A stretch of DNA of 64,000 nt from Ashinkailepas kermadecensis (taxonomy: Eukaryota; Arthropoda; Thecostraca; Neolepadidae). The position numbers and the translations under genes were made by a program. Location of the stretch: the NCBI GenBank assembly GCA_034440615.1, contig JAOTOM010005151.1, positions 1,099,501-1,163,500 of the forward strand, given 5' to 3'. Shown here piece after piece: positions 12,569 through 23,330 of the stretch; the stretch's first letter is position 1, and the number at the start of each line of letters is the position of its first letter. Under the pieces are notes generated by a model. The model was not told the DNA's origin, searched no databases, and was given only the letters and a program-made list of their open reading frames with translations.

Positions 12569-12797
12569 GGTGAACGTGGAGAGGTCGGCGGGCGCCTGGT
12601 GTCCGCTGCCGCAGGTGTCGCGCGGCACCCGCGAGTACCTGGAGGTGGCGCTGGCAGATGTGCACGTGGTCACCGCCGTGCTGACCCAGGGCCGATACGA
12701 CCGCGGCCGCGGCGTCGAGTACACCAGGGCGTTCACGCTCGAGTACTGGCGCGCCGACGTCGGCTGGAGGAACTACACACGTTGGGACTCAGAGAGG
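12569..12797 (+). CDS. Ddr: DDR exon 2: core of discoidin domain
   Basis: The first base finishes the split Arg codon and the exon then reads 76 codons: VNVERSAGAWCPLPQV, then REYLEVALADVHVVTAV, then TQGRYDRGRGVEYTRAF, then LEYWRADVGWRNYTRWDSER. AWCP, EYLxVxLxxxHVVTxVxTQGRxxxGxGxEY and F-x-LEYWR are the hallmarks of the DDR discoidin beta-barrel; the Cys pairs with a cysteine in exon 3. NYT is a possible glycosylation site. The acceptor is CCGCCGCAG at 12568 and the donor is GAGAGG|GTCAGT at 12798. Ending in phase 0 joins exon 3 as DSER-ILPGN, as in relatives. The exon is strongly GC-rich. The donor sequence is reiterated many times downstream. Confidence 0.95.
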
Positions 12798-13280
12798 GTC
12801 AGTCTCGGACCGCCAGCACTCAGAGGGTCAGTCTCGGACCGCCAGCACTCAGAGGGTCAGTCTCGGACCGCCAGCACTCAGAGGGTCAGTCTCGGACCGC
12901 CAGCACTCAGAGGGTCAGTCTCGGGCCACCAGCACTCGGAGAGGGTCAGTCTCGGATCAGCAGCACTCAAGGAGGGTTAGTGTCGGGCCGCCAGCACTCA
13001 GAGGGTCAGTCTCGGGCCACCAGCACTCGGAGAGGGTCAGTATCGGAACGCCAACACTGAGAGAGGGCCAGTCTCGGGCCGTCAGCACTCAGAGAGGGTC
13101 AGTCTCAGGCTGCCAGCACTCAGGGAGGGTCAGTCTCAGCCCCTTGGCATGCAGGATCGGTATACACCCGCTGGCACTCAGAGGGGCCAGTCTCAGTCCG
13201 CTGGCAGCAGGGATGGCGTAGACTCACCGGGACTCACAGAGGATCAGTCCCAGCCTACTGAAATGCAGTGGGGGTTAGTG
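12786..13280 (+). repeat. Minisatellite (about 26-28 bp) built on the exon-2 donor
   Basis: The last exon-2 codons and donor (ACTCAGAGAGG|GTCAGTCTCGG) are the first unit of an array whose further units read CACTCAGAGGGTCAGTCTCG plus GACCGCCAG. Five near-identical units run to about 12910. More diverged ones (CACTCGGAGAGGGTCAG and similar) continue to about 13200 and fade out by 13280. Nearly every unit keeps a GG|GTCAGT donor-like site. Read-through is open for dozens of codons in two frames only because of the short period. Confidence 0.92.
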
Positions 13281-13439
13281 CAGAACATGTAGACTCCTTG
13301 GCGAGCAATGCAGAGGATAGATATTGTACATATAGCGGGATAAAGGGAGGCTTAGCAGTACCCACACTCCACTTCATGAGAGTTCCAAGGGAACACAAAT
13401 CGGCCGATGCATATTAGTATGCCCTTGGCAGCTGGTAGG

Positions 13440-14330
13440 AATGGAAAATGCCGGCTGAGACACTGCTGGTGCTATTTGTGTCAGCTATGTCGTCGAGGCT
13501 GAAACATAGGGACTTCAAATTTGCTGATGACATCAAGTTGGTAGGAGTGGCTCACAGTAGTGATCAATCTAGTAATATTCAACTAGATCTGGAGGACCTA
13601 AAAAGTGGGCTGATCAATGGCAGGTGTCTTTCAACTATGAAAAGTATGAGGCTATTTATGCATCTGAGGTCTGGAGGTGAGACATGCGGATATATAATTG
13701 GAGGTAGGAAACTGTATGTTGTTGAAAAGGAAAGAGACTTGGGTGTATTAGTTTCAAATGACCTAAAAGCACACAATTGTGCCTCAGGTAGGAACAAGGC
13801 AACCAGAATGCTGGGAATCATTGATAGGAATGTGAAGTATATGATGAAGGAAGTCGTGAAAAAACTGTACTTAGCCTATTTGCGACCTCACTTGGAATAT
13901 TATGTACAGGCATGGAGCTCTTACTTAGCAAGCAAGAGATGCGGATATGCCAGAAAGAGTGCAGCACAAAGCCACTAGACCCATCAGTGGAATATGTAAC
14001 TTAGAATATGGAGAAGGGCTTATGGGATTTTATATGTACTCACTCAAGTATAGGAGATTAAGGAGTGATATGATTGAAATGCATAAAATCGTTAAAGGGG
14101 TGGATAGGTCAACCTGGATGATGTTATTTTACTTAGGGTATCACATAGGGGTCATCAATTCAGGTTAGACAAGCACAAGTGTAGGATAGTTAAGTGACAA
14201 CAGGTTTTCAGTCAAAGGGTGATTGATCAATGGAATAGGCCGCCTACTGAGGTTATGGGAATCCTTCATTGAATGCATTTATAAATAGGGTGGACAAGTT
14301 TTTTTAGTCTTAGGTTGAACAATCTTGCCG
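13440..14330 (+). mobile_element. LINE fragment, CR1-like reverse transcriptase C-terminus
   Basis: Translated pieces in order show FKFADDIKLVG (the reverse transcriptase catalytic block, here with FADD), SNIQLDLEDLKSG, ERDLGVLVSNDLKAHNC, MLGIIDRNVKYMMKEVV and LYLAYLRPHLEYYVQAW. After a frameshift near 13950 come PERVQHKATRPISGI, SLKYRRLRSDMIEM-HKIVKG and, further on, FSQRVIDQWN. This order is the C-terminal half of CR1/Jockey-group non-LTR retrotransposon ORF2. Stops and frame changes (13976, 14166 and later) show that it is dead. The 5' part (endonuclease, first RT motifs) is missing, as expected of a 5'-truncated insertion. A second fragment of the same family is at 59930-60370. Confidence 0.88.
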
Positions 14331-15634
14331 TTTAGTTCTAATCAGAGGTGGATGGGGTTATGCTTATGCTAGTAGGTGGGTCAGTTTATTAGGATTTAGT
14401 ATTGGTTAGGCTGTTGAGGATCTTTTTGTCCAGGCTTAGAGTATCTTCCATTTACAGGCTTAATCCAGATGGCCCCTGTGGCTCTCATTAAGTCTGCTCA
14501 CTTCATGACTTATGCCACCTGATGCACGAGGTGGAGGAAGGTATTGAGGGAACAGAACCCATAGGTCAGACGTCTGGAGATCATCATGGGTGGCTGGATC
14601 GTGTGCGTTCGTGTATGGAGGTGGTGAGTAATCATCTTCCGGCCACCGTTACGGCAACAGTTTACCGATAAATGTTCCACCACCTGCCACCGACGCTGAG
14701 CAGACCATATCATGTTCAGCCGGCTGTGCAACAGCCACGCCCTCTGGACATCTTCATCGGCTGTAGCTTTGTTGCTGCCCCACATGATCACATGTGGTAT
14801 AATGCATCACCCCTTCTAAATACACATGAAACCAAGCAGCGAACATGAAGTTGCGATTTTGAGAATCCCACCTCGTCGAGAATGGGCTAATTCAATAGTG
14901 GACTCCATGTGCGCATCCATACTACCTGATTACGCCTCGAGATGCTCTGTTTTGGAATTGCTTCAGCCAAGAGAAAGGCCATTGCGAAAGCTTAGCTCAC
15001 ATAATGGACACATACCGAAGTCGGTAGTAGTTCACGCGTTGTTAAATCCTCGGTCAGCACCACGTATAATCTGTTCGCACCAGGGATGAGCCTATGGTCA
15101 ATGTCCCCTCCGCTGCTGAATATTTTGACGGCTGAAGCATGCATTCAAGCCGCCCTTATCGCAACCCGGATACGAAAAAAGCGCAAGCTGAGAAATGTGA
15201 AATACGTCTGACCGCATCACGCACGTGCAAAGGGACGTCAACAAGCTATAACAAGCCGAGTGCCGGTGGCATTACATGCTACACCAGGGTGGTTTCTGCT
15301 GTCGTCTTATACCAGTATCTACCAGCCACGCAATGCTTCTCATGTTTGGCAATACATCAGCTGTCACCAATGCTGAGAAACACCGCCATTTCATGCATAT
15401 TTTACTGTGACTTCACGCACCCTAGCTGTATTTTTTGCATTGGTTTTTGCCTTGCTTACCGCTTGTTATTCGAATCGATATTTAATTATCCGTTTGCATC
15501 AGGAGGAGAAGGGTGATGAGTCACCGCACACACTGAAGTGAGTGCTATCTCTTTATTTCAGTCACGTTTTTAGACACTCAGACTGTCCGTTGGCATATTT
15601 GGCACTGGTATGGCTGCTATGATCACAACATAAG

Positions 15635-15869
15635 CAGGGGCGGATCCAGAAGGACCGGGTGGGAGAGTTTAAAAGTCCTCTAATTTCGAAACGCTCTTCA
15701 GTTTTGACCAACTAACATTCGTCGGGTCTGCTTAAGACAATATTTTTATCATACAATATTATTAGTTTTCGAGAATATGTTATTTTAATGCAACATTTCG
15801 CCATTAATCGGCCACTTGTGAGTGTGGGGGAAGGGCATGCCACCAGTGGTCCCCTTAGATCTGCCAGTG
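15635..15869. mobile_element. hAT-like MITE (tentative)
   Basis: The left end reads CAGGGGCGGATCCAGAAGG, a terminus typical of hAT-type non-autonomous elements. The right end, read in reverse, is CACTGGCAGATCTAAGGGG, an imperfect match. Flanking 8-mers ACAACATA (15625-15632) and ACAATATA (15870-15877) differ at one base, consistent with an 8-bp target duplication, although two extra bases sit between the left 8-mer and the terminus. No coding capacity. Confidence 0.55.
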
Positions 15870-15884
15870 ACAATATACGCACAA

Positions 15885-15975
15885 ACACACACCCACACAT
15901 GCACACCTACACATATGCACATGCATGTGCACATGCACCCACACACACACGCTCACGCACACGCACTCAGGGTAA
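15885..15975. repeat. Imperfect (CA)n tract
   Basis: CA-rich low-complexity DNA with CACACACCC, CACATGCACA and CACGCTCACGC variants. No other content. Confidence 0.85.
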
Positions 15976-18900
15976 TGGCAGAATGTATTCGATGAAAGCT
16001 ATGACGTGTTGGACGAAAAGACAGCTGATTTAATTCTTCGATAGTTCCCTCGGAGAGGAGACGGCTTCAACCCAAGTTTTCAGACACAATTGAGCTTGTG
16101 ACGCCAAGATTTCCTGGAAAGCGGCTTTGCATAAATCCCAGGAAACTGACGACATTGCAGGTCAGGATATACCAGGCTGGTCAAGGTAGAACAACCAAAA
16201 TGAACCGTTTCTATTTTAACCTAGCCGGAACTGGGTTCACCTTGGATGGTTTTGTAGGGTACATAACATCAACATGTTCATCCACAGCCTGTGTACACGT
16301 ATGCTCAATATCTACATGCAGAGCGGCCGCGCCACAAAATAACTCGGACGCCAGCAGGAGTTGAGCCGTCGACTGCAGACAACATTGGCTGCGGGCCATG
16401 GTAGCATGCATGGAGAATGCAGTGTGGGAGGTACTGTAGCGGCAACCCCAGCTTTTGTTGCGGCTCCCACAACAGTTTTCCAACAATACCCATTATCATG
16501 TATATTTCATAGCACCAACATGTCATTGTACAAGAGTGTTTTGACAATATTATATTCAGGTACACATGTTTGTGCTACTATTTATGAATGTTATGTTTAG
16601 GTATATCATAACACTAATGCTTTATGGACCTATATACTCTGTTCCAATTCCCCAAATCTTACGGGAGCTTGTCTTGCACTTCCATGTGAAGGTGTTCACA
16701 ATGTATCTAGGCCGATCACTAAAGCAAAATACATTTGAACGAAATAGTGTCTCATGACTGCAATGAAATACGTAAGTGGAGTTGACATATGAAACAAGAT
16801 GTGAATTCCGGTAATTCTTGGACTGATTTTCACGAACGGTGAACATAGCCCTAATTGTAGAAGGAGATGCAGCGACATTTTCCGAATGACCCAGGCGCCT
16901 TGGTTGCAATAGTGCAACGAGGAACTTCACATATAAATCAATTACACGTCAACTTATTTCTTAGAACTGAAGTTCAAAGATATTTCCGACGTTTCGAATG
17001 TAAGGTCTTTATCAGGGAAACGGTGCAAACAGATCTTTGCGACATTGTCTTTCGATGTCTTCTCATTTCGATCAAGGTGAGGAGGCTTGGCTGAGGGAAT
17101 AACGTCGTGACATAATTCTTAATGCAGTTAGTTAGGATCTGATTTATCTAATTCATTATCCACCTTAATTATGGATAATTCGGAATTGGCACAGCGAGTT
17201 CGTACGACGCACATAAGACTCCTGAATTGAGCAGAATAACACGACCCTGACTAGTAGAATAGCTAGCAACCACAGAAGGGAAATTAATCGCACCATTTCT
17301 ACTGGTCGCGCCTGGTTGCTCAATAGATAAGTGATATTCATTAGAGCATCCAGAAGGTTGCCGAAGCTGAACCGCTGACCCTCGCTGATTTCCCTAATTC
17401 AAAGATCAGGAGGTTGCCTGAACCTCGGATCTCGAGCCATGAAGCCATTATATGCGATCACATCACAAAAGGGCGTAACTTTTCCCTGCGCACATCCAAC
17501 CACGTACAATGATTCGAGTCCATGGCTGCGTTGGAACCTAATGCACAAAGATGGCATGCAATGTGGTATTCAATGTTTGCACTCTATATATCCTTACTAA
17601 TGTAGTTGTATGTATGTAGTAACCTGACCAAGTCATGTAACAACACAATTTTCGACTACTGAAAACTACACTCTCTGTGCAAGGAATCTTCTGCTCTCCT
17701 CTACTCGGAACAATATTGTCCGATTGCAACGACACTCAGGACGGAGTTCGTCTGTCGTGACGAATTTACAAACACCACTTGGGCAGACATCAGGGCGGTA
17801 CGTGCGGCGCCACCAGCCACCCAGTGTGTCCCGGGGACGGCACGGGCGTGGCGGCCGGGCGCGACACCCGCCGCCGGCCGTGCCCACACGGCAGCCGGCG
17901 GCGGGCCGGCCCCAGCTGGCCGAAGATGAGCTGTCAGAGTCGCTCCGGCGGGGATCACGCGCATCCCGGCTGGCTCAGCGGGGATATCGACGCTCGGGCG
18001 AGCGTGTGAAATTCGACGCCGTCGCCGCTCCCCCGGCGCGCCGTCGCCAGATGGAAATGTGATGCGGTTGTGGCCGGCGCGGATGTGACTAACGACGCCG
18101 ACACTGACGCTCCAGACACCACTGGGGAGATCCACTCACACACTGCTCGTGTGCAGTCTGCATTGGCTCTACAGGACCTAGACGCTTGCATGCTACAGGA
18201 AACTGTTGACACGTGACATGTGACCATTCTGAATCTGCTCGAATTTCGCAAAAATACACTCGTTCATGCAACATAAAGCACACGCTGGGTTCCCTAAAAT
18301 TTAACGAAAGAAAAAATATGATGGACACAATTGCTGCGACGAAGCATGTCGCCCGGAAGACTGTCAAAATGCAATGGCATTGTGGTAACTATCGCTTATT
18401 CATGCGCCTGTGTACGATACTATTGTGTTTATTAAATAGCTGTCGTAAGAAAGCGTGGTCTAGTCTGCAGCTCAAGGAAAACCTTTGTAACTGCTTGACC
18501 TTCTCTACAGTCATTTGAATATATTCTAGTCAGCAGAGATTCAAACGCCCTCTTCCTCTCGAGCTCTCGGAAAGCAATGATTCGATTATCTTGCACGTCA
18601 GTGCAAACAAGTCTATGAGTCTTTGCCTTTCCATGCTTGCCGTGAACTGTGTATCCGTGGCAAATGCCGTTCTGCTTGTTTTGGCTCAGCAGGATAGAAG
18701 ATGATTTGGGAATGCCTAATTGACCGCTACGATTTACCAGCAGGGTTCTCCATTGGCATCAGCTGGGACTCAAGCTGTTCGGTCGGCTCATGGTTACCTG
18801 CGTACATGACGTACATGATTTACATGACGCATAAGACGCGCATAACGTACATATATGACGTACATGATACAAGGACAATTCGTTGCAAGAGCGAACTTTG

Positions 18901-19053
18901 AAACCCCAAAAAGACCGCGGGAGAGTGGGAGGAAGATCGTTATTTATTCTGCCCATTGTTAATGCCACGGAAAATATCTGGTTCGGTTTTGGGACGAATC
19001 GGCCTTGTCACTTACGCAGCTGGGTGTGCTGTACAATTGAAGCGTTATGAAGA

Positions 19054-20503
19054 TACACCTTTTTGCGTCCAATTTCGCCTCCTGTGCATCAATTTCAGCG
19101 ATAAGCTCATCCATTTTCGACAGTTCGGCATAGCGCATCCAATTTACAAATCACAGCTCCACCTTCGGCCCAGCAGCATTCATTTTGGTACTAGTGCAAC
19201 CTATTTCGGCAGAACTGCATTCGAATTCAGATTTGCAGTGAATATTTCGGCATGTGTGGATAATTCAGTGAGAGTGCGATGAATTTCGACAGGTTGCAAG
19301 CAAGTTCGACGCGGAAAATACTCCGCTATTAGACTCGTTTTTGTCATATTTCGATAAATATGTATCCATTGTCCAATAAAGGGCAATTTTTGACGTTTTG
19401 TGTGTGTAATTGCATATCCAATACATAATGCGACATTGGCCAGCGGGTAGTTGCTAAGAGGCGCGTCTCAGCATGGTGACGCACTCAACCAATCAGAAGC
19501 AAGTAATATTTATTTCATGCCGAGCATGCCGCAACCACAAGGTCAGGAGGTCACAGCTCGTCTAGACGTCGTCATGCCACGTGGCGAAGGACGTGCGAGG
19601 GGGCGGTACAGGAACCCAACCGAATTCGGGAAAGATGGGCAATCGTCAATGCACATCTTTCTGGGTACGTCCTGCCGGCCTGCGCAGCCCGTGAGAACAT
19701 TATCGACTAAGTGACTGTCGCCCACGGACTAGGTAACTTTGATGTACACCCTGTGCTCTGGCGTGTAAGTGCACGGTATGTGCCCTTCATTGCGAGCACT
19801 TCGCTGTTTGTACCATTCGTTATGAGACGTTCATGCGAAATTAATGACATTTTGAAATACATATTATTTGCAAACGTGGATATTTCTACATATGCACAAG
19901 TTTAAAGTGCAACATAGCCAGCAATGTTATCTTTTACAGAACAGAGAAATACATATTGTCCAGTAAAAGACCAAATTTTAACGTTTTATGTACATAATGC
20001 GATAGCGGCCAGTGGGGTGCTTCCTTAGACATCACTTCCAGATATAAAACGAGGGTGGGGGAGGGTGTTAAGAACCACCCTCTTGTCAGTATTGTTCAGT
20101 GCAGTATCGCAGTACCTGAATAACGAGTTGACGCATTAGAATATGTAAAAGTAAGCCATTGTCGTAAAAAGCAAACAATCATTGGAGGTAATACGCAGAT
20201 GAGTTTATATTGACCAAACTTTTCATTTTTGAACCGTAATTTGTGCGTAGAATTTGGTTGCACACAGCCGAAATCGGTTGTTGCCGTGCTGAAACAAGCC
20301 TGCATGTCGAATACCATGCTCATTTCACTGAATTATAATGCACTATGCCGAAATTGATTGCACTATTTTTGAAATGCACGCTGCCCGGACGAATTTCTCC
20401 GTCTTGTGCCATATTCGGACGCAACGTGCTGAAACGCCGAAATTGGATACGCTTAATACTGAAATTCGTGCAGTTTGTTCAAACTTGCACGCAAAAAGGT
20501 GTA
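19054..20503. mobile_element. Foldback-like element with repeat-filled inverted arms
   Basis: The left end TACACCTTTTTGCGTCCAAT is matched in inverse by GCACGCAAAAAGGTGTA ending at 20503. Each arm (about 19054-19310 and 20095-20503) consists of degenerate units of about 20 bp around GCATCCAATTTCGGCATAG. The left arm has this orientation; the right arm has its complement (ATGCCGAAATTG..TGCAC). Between them two diverged direct copies of a TGTCCA(A/G)TAAA-(A/G)GCAATTTT/ACGTTTT/ACATAATGCGA block lie at about 19366-19440 and 19955-20030. Inverted arms made of short tandem repeats are the architecture of Foldback/Galileo-type elements. No transposase is seen. A related patch lies at 43165-43450. 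Confidence 0.55.
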
Positions 20504-21283
20504 GAGGTAATTCCTGAATGTTTTCTTCCCATGCCCTATAGTTATGGGAAATCATTGAGCTGCATTTCCTCTTCACACACAACGCATTAAATATGAGAAC
20601 CAAGGCCACCGTGAGGGCAAATATGATATGAATGCATGTGTTTACACAAATCCCTCACGATCACATTAAGGCTATTATGTTCCCCGGTGGGCCAAGGATG
20701 AACAGACTGTAATATACATGTATATATATATATATAGTAAAGTTTCTATATAGACTAGGTGATAGTCCAGAATTTTGACCTCGCGTCACGACAACCAGTT
20801 CGGCTGTTCAAACAGATGACCTCTGACCGGTATATTGTGCAGCCGGTTATGCAATTTAACAGTAACACTCAAACTCCAGTGCATACGTACAGAAAATGTT
20901 CTCAGTCAACGAACGACCGCGATAATCCCTAGTGTTGAATTCTAAGGCCGAAATCCAGTTATTAATTTAGAACGCGTGACAGACCCGCGTCGCTTGACTG
21001 TCTCCCGGCGACTGCCGGCGGGGGTAGTGCAACGGGTGTACACGCCGGCCGGCCAGCTGCTCTCCGCAGCAGATCACGGGCCAGCGACCCGGCATTGTTC
21101 TAAAACGCCTAAGTCAGCTGCACTGCGACGGCGACAGCGTCGGCCGCCGGACGGACCGTTACGGCTCGCGTTACAGTTCAGGGCGACGGGCCGGCTCACT
21201 TATGGGCTGCAACATTTAACAGTTACGGGACAGCATTATACTCATGGGACTGCCAAAAAGCTCATTTTATGGAAACTTAGTGA

Positions 21284-21290
21284 CACACAC

Positions 21291-21389
<99 letters not shown>

Positions 21390-21392
21390 CAC

Positions 21393-21428
<36 letters not shown>

Positions 21429-21435
21429 GAGTACG
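21284..21435. repeat. (CA)n(TA)n(TG)n compound microsatellite
   Basis: A CA tract (21284-21320) passes into TA (21321-21382) and then into TG (21393-21425). The whole is nearly self-complementary and could fold into a long hairpin. Confidence 0.96.
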
Positions 21436-21436
21436 T

Positions 21437-21506
21437 GTGTACAAGTGGCATCGTGAGGAAAAGACTACATTTTGTTCAGCAAATAAATCATCAACGTTTC
21501 CACCAC
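21437..21506 (+). mobile_element. Inverted partner of Penelope-like fragment
   Basis: TGTACAAGTGGCATCGTGAGGAAAA here matches, in reverse complement, the end of the minus-strand fragment at 21905-22087, with weaker similarity for a further 40 bases. It abuts the TG tract. It was probably part of the same element family, now in head-to-head arrangement. Confidence 0.5.
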
Positions 21507-21904
21507 GTTTTGCATATATGTGTGTGTCTGTGTGTATGTGTGCCCTGTGTGTATGTATATGTGTTTTTGTATCTACATGTTGGTGTAAGCGTCTTGGTGT
21601 GGGCCACATCCTTTAACCACGGTCAGGTGCCGCTGCATCTCCCCGCATCGTTACGTATCAGATACGCTAGCATGCTGACAAGTTTGACAAGCCCAGGGGA
21701 ACTATTTATGCAACCTTTAGTGTCGATAAATGCTGCATCTACACCCTTCCCCCTAAACTTGTCCGTTGAGTGCGCTATTTCGCAGGCTTAATTTCATCAC
21801 GGAAGATGGATGCCTTGCCCTCTTTCTCCCCATGGGCTACAAATGCATTTGATATTCTATGATATCTCAGATCGGTACATGTTCCTGCAAGCGCTGCTGG
21901 AGTC

Positions 21905-22087
21905 AGCGCCCTGTCTCACAAATATAAACCTTACTACACCCACTGCATTGGATCATCTGTGCGACCGAAGGAGCTGTCCCTGGGTTTAGGTTTAGTGGCG
22001 TGTCTGTGGCCGAAGCGTTGGCGATATGTTTGCTCAACAAATTAACAAAGTATAGTTTTTTTTTCTCACGGTGCCACTTGTACACAA
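21905..22087 (-). mobile_element. Penelope-like element fragment with GIY-YIG start (tentative)
   Basis: On the minus strand a 60-codon frame ends IQCSGCSKVYICETGR. CxxCxKxYIGETGR is the conserved opening of the GIY-YIG endonuclease domain in Penelope-like retroelements; here the usual Gly before ETGR is Cys. After a stop the next codons continue LQQRLQEHVP, in keeping with the family's LxxRxxEH helix. Only this remnant is visible, so the assignment rests on one motif. Confidence 0.5.
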
Positions 22088-22111
22088 CTTGTGCAAATAT
22101 AATTCAATATA

Positions 22112-22139
22112 TATCTTTATATATATATATATATTATGC

Positions 22140-22173
<34 letters not shown>

Positions 22174-22182
22174 ATGTGTGTG
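22112..22182. repeat. (TA)n(TG)n microsatellite
   Basis: Short AT tracts (22116-22160) followed by a GT tract (22159-22182). It lies next to the Penelope-like fragment, as the compound tract at 21284 lies next to its inverted partner. Confidence 0.9.
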
Positions 22183-22382
22183 CATGAACATGCATACATA
22201 TTTTCGCATGTATGCACAAGTATTGATCAGAGCTAAGAACGTCAAACTCTAATAAGTGTGTGCTGACTTAGACTTTTGACTGAAGAGGTTCTCAGATAGA
22301 AGACGGGAAGCGTCAAGAGGCGGAATTCTTCCCCAGTTCAAAGAGTTAGATTAACAAAACTGGATCTGCTCATGTTCTCCAG

Positions 22383-22530
22383 ATTCTCCCGGGGAACACG
22401 AACGTGGCGTCGGTGAAGGAAAACTCACTGATACCGCCCGTGGTAGCCAGAAGAGTGCGCTTCCTTCCCTACAGCCAGCATTCGCGCACCGTCTGCCTAC
22501 GAGTGGAACTGCTGGGGTGCCGTCGCACTG
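22383..22530 (+). CDS. Ddr: DDR exon 3: end of discoidin domain
   Basis: Phase 0 start after GTTCTCCAG. It reads ILPGNTNVASVKENSLIPPV, then VARRVRFLPYSQHSRTVCLR, then VELLGCRRTG. PGNTxT, PPxxAxxVRFLPYSxHxRTVCxRVELxGC is the closing stretch of the DDR discoidin domain, with the two cysteines that pair with those in exons 1 and 2. The donor is ACTG|GTGAGT at 22531, phase 1, and the joint restores Asp (G+AC) at the start of exon 4. The intron immediately downstream consists of tandem copies that resemble the donor context. Confidence 0.93.
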
Positions 22531-22720
22531 GTGAGTGTTATGACCCAACCCTCACGGCCGCCGCAGGCACCGTCTGTTTATCTCCGGCCTCGATGGCGTT
22601 CTAACCCAACCATCACGACCGCCGCGAACACCGTCTGTTTGTATATGATCTCGGTGACATTCTGACCCTGTCCTCACAACCGCCGCGAACACCGTCTGTT
22701 TGTCTGCGACCAGAGCGGCG
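22531..22720 (+). repeat. About 58-60 bp tandem repeat starting at the exon-3 donor
   Basis: Three units share (C/T)GACC..(C/T)CTCAC-ACCGCCGCGAACACC and GTCTGTTT. The first starts at the donor (GTGAGTGTTATGACCCAACC); later units read GGTGACATTCTGACCC or GGCGTTCTAACCCAACC at the equivalent place, so the GT dinucleotide is kept in one and mutated in the other. Confidence 0.85.
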
Positions 22721-22849
22721 AGAGCCCGACTCATCCTCCGCCACCGCCGAACAAAGGCCAGGCAGGACGGTGGAAAGTTGGGGCATCTTGATGTGCGATG
22801 TTGATGCAGCGTGATATGCAAACGGATTCCCAATTCTATCGGTATTGTG

Positions 22850-23330
22850 ATCGCCGAATGCGGAGCCCCGGCCGGCCGGCCGGCTGCGCTGATGATTGAA
22901 CGGGCGGCCGGCTGCCAATATTTATCGCGACGTCTTCTGGCGCGCGGCCGCTGCCGGCACCGACGCGACGGCAGCGACGCGCCACGCTCCACCAATCCCA
23001 GGGCGCATCCGTTCCGACGCTCGCTGTCGGTCGAGTCAATCATAAAGCACTCGGCTCGAGTTTACACCGCGTCATGTCTGTCTCGGCGTGCGCACTGATG
23101 AGTGGGAGGGTGGGGGTGGGGGGGGGGGGGACGGGCGATGGCGCTTCACACGGCGCGGTTCGTGGCGGGCGGCCGCCGAACGCTGTACAGAGCGGCGTCC
23201 GTCCAGGAGTGGTGATGCATTCCGCTCCTGCGCCCTGACTGACGTTCATGAATACTCAATTAGACGTTGGCATGCCTGCCTGATAACGACGCCTGCCGGC
23301 CGCGGGATGAAGAAGCGCGTACTGCACGCA
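22850..23330. other. Intronic CpG-rich segment
   Basis: Dense CG dinucleotides with GGCCGGCCGGCCGGC, GCGCGCGGCCGC and GACGCGACGGCAGCGACGCG stand out sharply from AT-rich flanks. A G-run of GGGTGGGGGTGG type (23103-23131) could form a quadruplex. It may be a CpG island serving an internal promoter or enhancer; no exon is recognised in it. The function is inferred from composition only. Confidence 0.45.

Larger units (their letters stand above)
12798..22382 (+). other. Ddr: Intron 2
   Basis: A 9.6-kb intron from GTCAGT to GTTCTCCAG. It holds the donor minisatellite, a CR1-like LINE fragment, a hAT-like MITE, a Foldback-like element, microsatellites and Penelope-like fragments, listed separately. 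Stretches where I see nothing supported are 14480-15630 and 15980-17660. A GC-rich patch at 17770-18060 and another at 20970-21235 have long open frames without recognisable homology or splice context. 18800-18870 is low complexity (ACATGACGTACATGA variants). Confidence 0.85.

Noticed and set aside
17724..18062. GC-rich 112-codon frame as an extra DDR exon
   Set aside because: It lies between exons 2 and 3, which already join perfectly in phase and in the family alignment; no similarity is seen.
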